Assembly (NCBI GenBank): GCA_018648985.1
Contig: JABGOT010000079.1
Location: forward strand, 4,059 to 14,538
Origin: Candidatus Ruthturnera sp.
GTDB taxonomy: Bacteria > Pseudomonadota > Gammaproteobacteria > PS1 > Pseudothioglobaceae
Length of the DNA: 10,480 bases
Direction of reading: 5' to 3'
Each line of letters opens with the position of its first letter. The first letter of the stretch is position 1. A program made the translations under genes and the position numbers. Below are positions 1 through 7,099 of the stretch, piece by piece. Below the pieces are notes generated by a model. It saw only the letters and a list, made by a program, of their open reading frames with translations, searched no databases and was not told the DNA's origin.

Positions 1-144
1 AGTATTTATCTAGGCCTGTTCTTATTAGTGCACACTTTAATCCAAGGGTTTAATTTTAGTTATTATTTATTATTTGCACCTTTAACAGGTGCGTTATTTT
101 GGCCTTTGGTCAAGTTAGCACTGTCAAAGTGCAAGCACCAATAA
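1..144 (+). CDS. mreD: Rod shape-determining protein MreD, C-terminal end (5' truncated)
   Basis: Reading frame 1 is open from the window edge to a TAA at 142-144 and gives the last 47 residues of a very hydrophobic protein. Two membrane segments are visible, around residues 3-13 and 21-41 of the fragment, followed by a short Lys-rich tail. MreD is a small inner-membrane protein of the elongasome that works with MreB, MreC, RodA and PBP2 in lateral-wall synthesis. The closing hydrophobic helix containing ALFWP resembles the MreD C-terminus. The strongest argument is position: the gene ends 10 nt before mrdA on the same strand, the usual mreBCD-mrdA order. The start and most of the protein lie outside the window, so the name rests on context plus general character. 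Confidence 0.65.
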   Translation, partial: SIYLGLFLLVHTLIQGFNFSYYLLFAPLTGALFWPLVKLALSKCKHQ

Positions 145-154
145 AAATACACTC

Positions 155-1993
155 ATGGAAAAGATTAGTAACATTGCACTAGAAAATAAAATTTTCTCAA
201 GTAGAGTGCTAATGGCTTTCTTGTTTATTCTGGTTATCACATCGGTGCTAATTCTTAGGCTTTATAACTTACAAATTAGTAATCACGATTATTATGCAGA
301 AGAGGCATTGGGCAATCAAATGCGTACTTTACCCATCACCCCCACTCGTGGAAAAATATTTGACCGAGATGGGAGAATTATTGCCACCAATCAACTCTCA
401 TACAAGCTCACGCTTACCCCTGAAAAAACCAAAAACATTGCCAAAATGCTGCAATCACTCAAGCAATCAGGCTTTATTGATGAGGACGATATTAAACTGT
501 TTTACAAAAACAAAAAACGCTACAAAAAATTCCATAATATTCCACTTAAACACAACCTTGGTGAGCAGCAGGTGGCTGAATTTTTAGTTAGTAATAAATT
601 TATCGGCGTGGATGTAGAGCCCTACTTTCATCGAATCTACCCTCATGACGGCTCCAGTGTTCACGTAGCTGGCTATGTTTCCAGAATGAATAAAAAAGAT
701 AAATCCTTTTATGATAAGCAAAATTATCTTGGCACCTCTTTTGTTGGAAAAACCGGTATTGAAAAACAATATGAAGTTCTATTACACGGGAAAAGTGGAA
801 AAAAACAAATCGAGAGAAACGTCACTGGCCGTGTGATTGATACACAAATTATTCAAGCAGCAGAAAATGGTAAAGATTTATACTTAAGTATTGATTTGGA
901 TATGCAACAAAAAGCAGAATCATTGCTTGAAGGTAAACGTGGATCAATTGTTGTGGTTGATGTAACTAATGGCGAAGTACTCACCATGGTAAGTACTCCA
1001 ATTTACAACCCTAATTGGTTTGTTAATGGCATTTCTCACGCCAACTATAAACTACTACAAACCTCTAAAGACATCCCACAACTCAATCGTGCTATTCAGG
1101 GCTTGTATCCGCCGGGCTCTACTGTTAAGCCTATGGTTGCCTTAGCGGGGCTTGAGGGTAACACCATTACCAGTCATAGTAAAACTTTTTGCCCTGGTTA
1201 TTACAAGCTCCCTAACGTAAAACGAAAATTCAATGACTGGAAACGTAGTGGCCATGGTGTGGTCGATGTTAAGGATTCAATCGCCCAATCTTGTGATGTG
1301 TTTTTTTATGACTTAGCCAATAAAATGGGTATCGATGCATTGCATGACAATTTAAAACACTTTAGCTTTGGTGAAAAAACAGGTGTTGACATCCCAGGTG
1401 AGCGTGGCGGTATTTTGCCTTCAAAATCTTGGAAAAAAATCAACAGAGATGAGCCCTGGTATAGAGGGGAAACGCTCATTGCTGGTATTGGACAAGGCTT
1501 TATGACCAGTAGCCCCTTGCAACTTGCAGTTGCTACAGCGGCTTTAGCGAACAAGGGTGTAATCTACCAGCCAAAAATACTCAAGAATATTCAATCATCT
1601 AACCAAGTGATTGAAGAAGTTGACAAAGGTCTTCACCGACAAATACCCATCAAAAATATTCACAACTGGGAAGATGTTATTGAGGGCATGAAACAAACTG
1701 TTTACGCCCCCAAAGGCACTGCTAGAAAGCTAAATAAAGGGCTAACCTACACCCTAGCAGGTAAGACTGGTACGGCGCAAGTATTTGGCCTAGATGCTGA
1801 AGAACAATACATTGCTGCCAACCTAGATGAGCGCCTTAGAGATCACGCACTGTTTACCGGATTTGCACCCGTTGAAAATCCAAAAATTGCCATCTCGGTG
1901 ATTGTAGAAAATGCAGGCAGTGGTAGCTCTAAAGCAGCACCACTCGCTAGAGAAGTGTTAGATGTCTATTTTAAAAAACAAACTACACACTAA
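155..1993 (+). CDS. mrdA: Penicillin-binding protein 2, peptidoglycan D,D-transpeptidase
   Basis: This 612-residue class B PBP cross-links peptidoglycan during cell elongation, acting at the periplasmic face with RodA and MreBCD. A single N-terminal membrane anchor spans about residues 18-36. It is followed by the PBP dimer/pedestal domain (about 60-230) and the transpeptidase domain (about 260-605). The three penicillin-binding motifs are all present: the SxxK motif with nucleophile Ser322 and Lys325 (GSTVKP), the SxD motif Ser379-Cys380-Asp381, and KTGTAQ at 537-542. SxD in place of SxN is normal for PBP2. The length is slightly under E. coli PBP2. The ATG at 155 lies 10 nt after the mreD stop with no obvious Shine-Dalgarno, so translation is probably coupled to mreD. 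The last 11 nt overlap the convergent gene on the minus strand. The gene appears intact. Confidence 0.95.
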   Translation: MEKISNIALENKIFSSRVLMAFLFILVITSVLILRLYNLQISNHDYYAEEALGNQMRTLPITPTRGKIFDRDGRIIATNQLSYKLTLTPEKTKNIAKMLQSLKQSGFIDEDDIKLFYKNKKRYKKFHNIPLKHNLGEQQVAEFLVSNKFIGVDVEPYFHRIYPHDGSSVHVAGYVSRMNKKDKSFYDKQNYLGTSFVGKTGIEKQYEVLLHGKSGKKQIERNVTGRVIDTQIIQAAENGKDLYLSIDLDMQQKAESLLEGKRGSIVVVDVTNGEVLTMVSTPIYNPNWFVNGISHANYKLLQTSKDIPQLNRAIQGLYPPGSTVKPMVALAGLEGNTITSHSKTFCPGYYKLPNVKRKFNDWKRSGHGVVDVKDSIAQSCDVFFYDLANKMGIDALHDNLKHFSFGEKTGVDIPGERGGILPSKSWKKINRDEPWYRGETLIAGIGQGFMTSSPLQLAVATAALANKGVIYQPKILKNIQSSNQVIEEVDKGLHRQIPIKNIHNWEDVIEGMKQTVYAPKGTARKLNKGLTYTLAGKTGTAQVFGLDAEEQYIAANLDERLRDHALFTGFAPVENPKIAISVIVENAGSGSSKAAPLAREVLDVYFKKQTTH

Positions 1994-2351
1994 TACAGTC
2001 TTTAATCGTTTTTTCACCAACTGGAAAAGTTAGTGTTACATCCATTCTATAGCGCTGTTTAAGCTGATCAAGCTGTGGCTGGTTAACCTCATCATATAAG
2101 ATAATGATTTTAACTTCAGGAGAGTGGCTCTCCAAAGTGGCCAATAAAGATTCAATATTACTTACTCGATCACGAAATTCAGGGTTGTGACTAAACTCAG
2201 CCACCAAGACTTGATAGCTATTTTTCTTGGCTAACTTAACGGCTTTTCTTTGAGAATCTTCAAAATCAACTCTAAAACCTAAACCAACAAATAACGGGGT
2301 GAAATCATCGAACCCGCCTTCATCGACGAAAAACAATAATCGTTTATCCAC
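1983..2351 (-). CDS. Small receiver-like protein (probable pseudo-receiver), function unknown
   Basis: This 122-residue protein has alternating hydrophobic strands and amphipathic helices like a CheY-type receiver, with no output domain. It has an acidic pair near strand 1 (Asp10, Glu11). The strand that should end in the phospho-accepting Asp reads VLVAEF, with Glu52 at that place. The usual Lys-Pro near the end appears to be Phe109-Pro110. It therefore looks like a receiver fold unable to use normal phosphotransfer. The start is GTG at 2351, immediately after and in frame with the tgt TAG stop. The start is chosen because the DEGGF segment near the N-terminus would otherwise be lost; an AGG in the tgt tail about 12 nt upstream may serve as a weak ribosome site. 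It is last in the recA-tgt unit, and its TAG stop lies inside mrdA. The receiver assignment comes from reading the pattern only. Confidence 0.6.
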   Translation of the reverse strand: MDKRLLFFVDEGGFDDFTPLFVGLGFRVDFEDSQRKAVKLAKKNSYQVLVAEFSHNPEFRDRVSNIESLLATLESHSPEVKIIILYDEVNQPQLDQLKQRYRMDVTLTFPVGEKTIKDCISV

Positions 2352-3461
2352 CTACGCGCCATCCTGCAGAGTATAAAATTTTTGTTTAAATTCTGCAAAG
2401 GCGTTATGCTCAATAGCATCACGCATTTGTGCCATTAAATCTTGATAGTAATACAAATTATGAACAGTAGCTAGGCGAGCACCTAAGATTTCATTTTTAC
2501 GTTGCAAATGGTGTAAGTACGAACGAGAATAATTTTGACAAGTGTAGCAATCACAGTTTTCATCCAGTGGTTTTGTGTCTAATTTATATTGCGCATTTCG
2601 AATTTTGACAATACCAACTGAAGTGAACAAATAGCCATTACGTGCATTACGTGTTGGCATAACGCAATCAAACATATCAATACCACGCTCAACCGCTTCA
2701 ACTAAATCTTTAGGTGTGCCCACACCCATTAAATATCGTGGCTTATCATCAGGCAACTGCTCTGGTAAATAATCCAATACCTTAATCATTTCTTCTTTTG
2801 GCTCGCCAACACTTAAACCGCCAATCGCATAACCATCAAACCCAATTTCAATTAATGCCTTGGCAGATTCACTACGTAGATCTTCATACATACCACCTTG
2901 CACAATACCAAATAAAGCATTTTTATTATCTAGTTTTTCATGCTCTGCTTTTGAACGCTTAGCCCAGCGCAGAGACAACTGCATTGATTGATCTGCTGTG
3001 GCCTTATCAGCTGGGTACGGCGTACATTCGTCAAAAATCATGACAATGTCGGAGCCTAATTTTTTTTGTATTTGCATGGATTCTTCTGGCCCCATGAAAA
3101 TTTTATCGCCATTTTTAGGTGAACGAAAATCTACGCCTTTTTCGCTAATCTTGCGCATATCGCCCAAACTGAAAACCTGAAATCCACCAGAGTCAGTTAG
3201 TATTGGCCCTTGCCAATGCATAAAATCATGCAAGTCGCCATGCGCTTCAATTACCTCGGTGCCTGGCGTAATGTCTAAATGAAAAGTATTACCCAAAACA
3301 ATTTGGGCGCCAGTCTCATGCACCTCTTCGGGCGTCATTCCTTTAACTGTACCATAAGTACCAACAGGCATAAAAGCAGGTGTTTCAACCTTGCCACGTT
3401 CAAAAGATATTTGGCCACGACGGGCTTTTTGATCAGTATTATTTAATGTAAATTTCATCAT
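2352..3461 (-). CDS. tgt: Queuine/preQ1 tRNA-ribosyltransferase (tRNA-guanine transglycosylase)
   Basis: Tgt exchanges guanine-34 of tRNAs with GUN anticodons for preQ1, the committed tRNA step of queuosine synthesis, in the cytoplasm. Counting from the first Met (369 residues), the catalytic Asp90 lies in LTDSGGF and the nucleophile Asp265 in DMFDCVMPTRNAR. The zinc site is Cys303, Cys305, Cys308 and His334. There are two adjacent ATG codons, at 3461 and 3458. Starting at the second (3458) gives 368 residues and puts all these residues at exactly their E. coli numbers (89, 264, 302, 304, 307, 333), so it may be the real start. The upstream ABC gene ends in an ATGA overlap with the first ATG, which favours coupled translation. 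The C-terminus is a few residues shorter than in E. coli. The usual gammaproteobacterial neighbours yajC-secD-secF are not downstream. Confidence 0.96.
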   Translation of the reverse strand: MMKFTLNNTDQKARRGQISFERGKVETPAFMPVGTYGTVKGMTPEEVHETGAQIVLGNTFHLDITPGTEVIEAHGDLHDFMHWQGPILTDSGGFQVFSLGDMRKISEKGVDFRSPKNGDKIFMGPEESMQIQKKLGSDIVMIFDECTPYPADKATADQSMQLSLRWAKRSKAEHEKLDNKNALFGIVQGGMYEDLRSESAKALIEIGFDGYAIGGLSVGEPKEEMIKVLDYLPEQLPDDKPRYLMGVGTPKDLVEAVERGIDMFDCVMPTRNARNGYLFTSVGIVKIRNAQYKLDTKPLDENCDCYTCQNYSRSYLHHLQRKNEILGARLATVHNLYYYQDLMAQMRDAIEHNAFAEFKQKFYTLQDGA

Positions 3462-5254
3462 TGTTGTTTTGAGGTGTCTTTAGATTGTAATTGCCAAAGC
3501 TGTGCGTATTTACCACCGCTTGATAGTAATGCTTCGTGTGTGCCACTTTCAACAATTGCACCATCACCAAGCACGATGATTTTATCAGCATCTTTAATGG
3601 TTGATAAGCGATGAGCGATAACAAAAGTAGTGTGCTGGTCTGCCAAACTGTTTAATGCTTTTTGTACCATTTTTTCAGAATAAGAATCTAGCGCTGAAGT
3701 CGCCTCATCAAAAATCAAAATCGGTGGATTTTTTAACAATACCCTGGCAATCGCCAAGCGCTGCTTCTCACCGCCTGAGAGTTTAAGTCCTCGCTCACCG
3801 ACGAGTGTGTCATATCCTTGTGGTAGCTGGTCAATAAACTCATCAATAAAGCTTAATTTAGCCGCTTGCTTCACTTCTTGCATACTGGCATCTTGCTTGC
3901 CATAAGCGATGTTGTAATAAATACTTTCGTTAAACATGACTGTGTCTTGTGGCACCACACCAATGGCTTTTTGCACTGAGTGCTGCTGATGAGATTTAAT
4001 GTCTTGTCCATCGATCAAAATTGAACCGGAGCTGACATCATAAAAGCGGAACAATAACTTTGCCAAAGTTGATTTTCCAGAGCCAGACTGCCCCACAATA
4101 GCGACTTTTTGCCCCGGCTCAATACTAAAACTAATGTCTTTTAAAACTTTATCTTTACCTGGGTAAGCAAATGACACTTGATTAAACTCAACCTTGCCTT
4201 GCACCACCTTGAGCTCGGGTGTGTCTTGATCGTTACTTACTTTTGGTGTTTGTTCGAGTAAATTAAACATGTTATTCATGTCAATAAAATTATGTTTAAT
4301 TTGTCGGTAAACAATACCTAAACTACCCAGTGGCATAAACAACTGTAATAGCAAAGCCTGGATCATAATCATATCACCCAAGCTAAGATTTTGATCCACT
4401 ACGCCTTGCGCCGCTGTAATCAAAATAACAGTCACGCCAACAGCAATCACCGCACCTTGGACAAAATTAAGCGCTGTCATTGAGGTAAAACTCTTGGTGG
4501 CAACGTCTTCCCAGCGCGCCATGGTGTTATCATAACGATTAACTTCAAAATCTTCACGATTAAAATATTTAACTGTTTCGTAATTAATCAAACTGTCTAC
4601 TGCATTGGTGTTGGCTTCAGACTGCATGTCATTCATTTGATAGCGATACTTCATACGCCAAGTGGTAATTGCTAAAGTTAGTGCAATATAAAACACAACC
4701 GTTAAAAGCGAAATTATCGCAAAGAAGGAATCGTAATTTATCCATAAAAGTCCAATCACTAGGCAGATTTCAAAGAATGATGGAATGATGTTAAAGACAA
4801 AAATAGACAATAAAGTCGATACACTTTGTGTGCCTCGATCAATATCACGAGTAATACCTCCAATACGTCGATCAAGATGAAATGATAAATCTAGCGTATG
4901 TAAATGTTTAAAAACGCCGAGTGCAATTAGATGCATGGCGTGATAACGAACCTTGGCAAAAATCGCGTCTCTAAGCTCGTTAAACAACGAGCTGGCCAAT
5001 CGAAGTGCACCATAAGCGAACAACATGCCTAATGGTAAAATCATTAGTACATTGGTCTGATCTAGTAAGTCAACAATCTCTTTTAAAACAACAGGAACAG
5101 CAACATTAGCTAACTTAGCAGCAATTAAAAATAAGGTTGCCCAAATCACACGAGTGCGCATCTTTAACAAATACGGCAGTAACTTTTTTAAAACCTTGAT
5201 GTCTCGGGTTTTAAAATCGTATGCTTGAGTTGGCTTAGTAGTACCGTGCATCAT
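3458..5254 (-). CDS. Atm1/HMT-type ABC exporter (permease fused to ATPase)
   Basis: This 598-residue half-transporter has a six-helix exporter permease (about residues 30-320) fused to an ATPase domain (about 350-590), and would work as a homodimer in the inner membrane. ATPase motifs are complete: Walker A 388-395 (GQSGSGKS), Q-loop Gln436, signature LSGGE 492-496, Walker B ending in Asp516-Glu517, D-loop SALD, and switch His548. The permease segment NYETVKYFN at 224-232 is characteristic of the Atm1/ABCB7/HMT1 group, whose members export glutathione-linked or metal-related compounds. MsbA-like lipid flippases are less likely for that reason. Substrate is not determined by sequence. Two ATG codons (5254, 5251) open the frame and overlap the upstream orphan gene by 17-20 nt. 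Downstream it overlaps tgt by 4 nt. No substitution in catalytic positions is seen. Confidence 0.9.
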   Translation of the reverse strand: MMHGTTKPTQAYDFKTRDIKVLKKLLPYLLKMRTRVIWATLFLIAAKLANVAVPVVLKEIVDLLDQTNVLMILPLGMLFAYGALRLASSLFNELRDAIFAKVRYHAMHLIALGVFKHLHTLDLSFHLDRRIGGITRDIDRGTQSVSTLLSIFVFNIIPSFFEICLVIGLLWINYDSFFAIISLLTVVFYIALTLAITTWRMKYRYQMNDMQSEANTNAVDSLINYETVKYFNREDFEVNRYDNTMARWEDVATKSFTSMTALNFVQGAVIAVGVTVILITAAQGVVDQNLSLGDMIMIQALLLQLFMPLGSLGIVYRQIKHNFIDMNNMFNLLEQTPKVSNDQDTPELKVVQGKVEFNQVSFAYPGKDKVLKDISFSIEPGQKVAIVGQSGSGKSTLAKLLFRFYDVSSGSILIDGQDIKSHQQHSVQKAIGVVPQDTVMFNESIYYNIAYGKQDASMQEVKQAAKLSFIDEFIDQLPQGYDTLVGERGLKLSGGEKQRLAIARVLLKNPPILIFDEATSALDSYSEKMVQKALNSLADQHTTFVIAHRLSTIKDADKIIVLGDGAIVESGTHEALLSSGGKYAQLWQLQSKDTSKQQ

Positions 5255-5615
5255 TAACAGGGTAATCTTCAGGCAAAATCGCGCCTTTTTCTAAGGCAAT
5301 TTCTACCACGTCATTGGCTCTAAATTGCTCAGGCCTTTGTAAGAGTTCTTGTTGCCAAAATGAATGCATTTCACACATTTGTGGATGAGTATGGTTACAC
5401 CCAAGTACATGAAAACTACACTCACCTACTCGCCATGGGCCATCACCTGTAATCTCGCCTTCAATTAAATGAATACTGTATTCAGGGTCTTTCTCCCAAA
5501 ACAATTCAAAATATAAGACCCCTTCTGAATGTTGGAAAATCTCCTCAATCACACGTGTTTCGCCATTAGGATATTTGATATAAAGCGGAGAATGCAGAGT
5601 AAATATTTTATTCAT
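5235..5615 (-). CDS. Small Cys/His-rich protein of unknown function
   Basis: I do not recognise this 126-residue protein. The open frame extends upstream to an ATG at 5717, but those 34 extra codons lie inside recX and have no family-like character. The ATG at 5615 gives an 8-nt overlap with the recX stop, matching the spacing style of the other junctions. No signal peptide or membrane helix is seen. The middle is rich in aromatic and acidic residues. Residues 66-84 hold a dense pattern of possible metal ligands: Cys66, His69, Cys73, His75, His77, Cys81 and His84. The C-terminal part looks helical and ends in a Pro/Asp-rich tail finishing Tyr-Tyr. It lies between recX and the Atm1-type exporter and overlaps the exporter by 20 nt. 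A metal-binding role is inferred from residue spacing only. Confidence 0.75.
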   Translation of the reverse strand: MNKIFTLHSPLYIKYPNGETRVIEEIFQHSEGVLYFELFWEKDPEYSIHLIEGEITGDGPWRVGECSFHVLGCNHTHPQMCEMHSFWQQELLQRPEQFRANDVVEIALEKGAILPEDYPVNDARYY

Positions 5616-6045
5616 GACTGAACGCTTGGTTGATTTGTTCAAAATCAAAGCCTCTGGATTGTAAAAATCGCTTTTGTTTGGCTTGCTCTTTGTAGTCACT
5701 AGGGATTTCATTTCCATATTTAGTCACTCTTATTTTTTGAGCCAAGGCGTAAAAATCATACATTGATAAATCAAAATGGTTGATGCCACGTTGCCTAAGG
5801 TCAACCGCTATTTTGATGGGTCCTTTGCCTTGGTTAAAGCGCATTTGGATAAATTCACTCGCAAAGCGCTCATCGCTTTGGTAATTTTGTTCAATCAGTA
5901 AATTAAGCGCTTGTTCAATATCAGCACGATCAAAATCTTTATTGGTTAATTTTTGTGTGAGCTCAACAACAGAATGTTCGCGTCTAACCAGCATCTGCAT
6001 CGCAGCAGCATAACATTTTTCTTTACTCGGCGTCGTCACCGTCAC
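5608..6045 (-). CDS. recX: Regulatory protein RecX
   Basis: RecX binds RecA filaments and limits their extension and coprotease and strand-exchange activity. The 145-residue product is small, charged and helical. The segment with MLVRREHSVVELTQKL around residues 18-33 is the typical first RecX repeat, followed by a second helical block with RFNQGKGPIKI. Length is close to the family norm (E. coli 166). The likely start is GTG at 6045, overlapping the end of recA by 23 nt. A second GTG at 6039 is possible, and the first ATG (6000) would cut into the conserved first helix. No clear ribosome site is seen, so expression probably depends on translation of recA, a common way to keep RecX low. The stop at 5608-5610 overlaps the next start by 8 nt. 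Confidence 0.9.
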   Translation of the reverse strand: MTVTTPSKEKCYAAAMQMLVRREHSVVELTQKLTNKDFDRADIEQALNLLIEQNYQSDERFASEFIQMRFNQGKGPIKIAVDLRQRGINHFDLSMYDFYALAQKIRVTKYGNEIPSDYKEQAKQKRFLQSRGFDFEQINQAFSHE

Positions 6046-7030
6046 TCATTAACTTTTCGCGAATCTTGCCTTCAATACTTTGGCTTAACTCTGCATGCTC
6101 TTTTAAATAGTCTCTAGCTTTATCTTTACCTTGGCCAATTCTTTCGCCTTCAACGCTATACCAAGCACCGGCTTTTTCAACAAAGCCATGAGTAACACCC
6201 AAATCAATAATTTCACTTTCACGAGAAATACCTTGGTTGTATAAAATTTGGAATTCAGCTTGCTTAAACGGAGGAGCGACTTTGTTTTTTAATACTTTAA
6301 CACGTGTCTCGTTACCCAAGATTTCATCACCCTTCTTGATTGCACCAATACGACGAATATCTAAACGCACTGAAGCGTAGAATTTCAGCGCATTACCACC
6401 TGTTGTTGTTTCAGGGTTGCCAAACATAACGCCAATTTTCATACGTAATTGGTTAATAAAGATCACCATGGTGTTGGTTTTTTTGATGTTTGAGGTTAAT
6501 TTTCTTAATGCTTGTGACATCAACCTGGCTTGTAACCCCATGTGTGAAGCACCCATTTCACCTTCAATTTCTGCTTTTGGTGTAAGCGCTGCTACTGAAT
6601 CAATCACCACGATGTCCACGCCACCTGAGCGCACCAACATATCAGTAATTTCTAGGGCTTGCTCGCCAGTATCTGGCTGCGAGATTAACAAGTCATCTGT
6701 GTTAACGCCCAGTCGTCTAGCGTACTGTGGGTCAAGCGCATGCTCAGCATCGATAAAGGCCGCTGTGCCGCCTAACTTTTGCATCTCAGCAATCACGTGC
6801 AAGGTTAAAGTTGTCTTACCTGAAGATTCAGGGCCGTAAATTTCAACCACACGACCACGTGGCAAGCCACCGATACCTAACGCAATGTCCAAACTTAAAC
6901 TACCCGTAGAAACCGCTTCGATATCTGCTTGGGCTTGTTCGTCACCCAAAAACATAACTGAGCCCTTGCCAAACTGTTTATCAATCTGTGCAAGTGCTGC
7001 TTTTAGGGCTTGTTTTTTCTTCTCATCCAC
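6023..7030 (-). CDS. recA: Recombinase RecA
   Basis: RecA forms ATP-dependent filaments on single-stranded DNA, carries out strand exchange, and in many bacteria triggers LexA self-cleavage. Walker A is GPESSGKT at 66-73 with Lys72, catalytic Glu96 lies in DAEHALD, and Walker B ends at Asp144. All have the same numbers as in E. coli. The DNA-binding loop L1 (about 154-166) and loop L2 (about 200-212, with FGNPETTTGG) are intact. The product has 335 residues against 353 in E. coli; the difference lies in a shortened acidic tail ending SDGDDAE. The start is GTG at 7030, supported by AGGAG seven nucleotides upstream and by the standard length before the core. It is the first gene of a compact minus-strand unit continuing into recX. 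No frameshift or missing key residue is seen. Confidence 0.98.
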   Translation of the reverse strand: MDEKKKQALKAALAQIDKQFGKGSVMFLGDEQAQADIEAVSTGSLSLDIALGIGGLPRGRVVEIYGPESSGKTTLTLHVIAEMQKLGGTAAFIDAEHALDPQYARRLGVNTDDLLISQPDTGEQALEITDMLVRSGGVDIVVIDSVAALTPKAEIEGEMGASHMGLQARLMSQALRKLTSNIKKTNTMVIFINQLRMKIGVMFGNPETTTGGNALKFYASVRLDIRRIGAIKKGDEILGNETRVKVLKNKVAPPFKQAEFQILYNQGISRESEIIDLGVTHGFVEKAGAWYSVEGERIGQGKDKARDYLKEHAELSQSIEGKIREKLMSDGDDAE

Positions 7031-7037
7031 GTTGTTT

Positions 7038-7042
7038 CTCCT
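7038..7042 (-). promoter_or_regulatory. recA ribosome binding site
   Basis: AGGAG on the minus strand lies seven nucleotides before the GTG codon at 7030. It is one of only two good Shine-Dalgarno sequences in the window and settles the choice of GTG as the recA start. Confidence 0.85.
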
Positions 7043-7082
7043 GGGTAAAATAAGGTTAAGTTTATATAAAAAATTTTAAGCA

Positions 7083-7088
7083 ATTATA
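7083..7088 (-). promoter_or_regulatory. Candidate -10 element of the recA promoter
   Basis: A perfect TATAAT on the minus strand would start transcription near 7076 and give a leader of about 45 nt before recA. At the usual 17-nt spacing there is no good -35. The nearest TTGAAA (7110-7115) is 21 nt away, too far, and lies within the first codons of ribD. The 69-bp divergent gap is strongly AT-rich, so a chance hexamer is possible. No CTGT-N8-ACAG LexA box is seen in the gap. Confidence 0.4.
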
Positions 7089-7099
7089 TCCGAAATATC

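Noticed and set aside
5616..5717. Upstream in-frame extension of the Cys/His-rich orphan (34 more codons)
   Set aside because: It lies wholly inside recX in another frame, looks low-complexity and Lys/Ser-rich, and an ATG at 5615 gives the same small overlap as the other genes in the unit.
6417..6839. 140-codon plus-strand frame antisense to recA
   Set aside because: It is a mirror of the strongly conserved RecA core; the Ser/Cys/Ile-rich composition is typical of antisense shadow frames and no ribosome site is present.
7061..7070. Perfect 10-bp palindrome TTTATATAAA as an operator
   Set aside because: A/T-only palindromes of this size are expected by chance in such AT-rich DNA, and it has no partner site.
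7031..7099. FMN riboswitch or LexA operator before ribD/recA
   Set aside because: The gap is 69 bp, too short for an FMN riboswitch aptamer plus platform, and no conserved riboswitch core or CTGT-N8-ACAG is seen.
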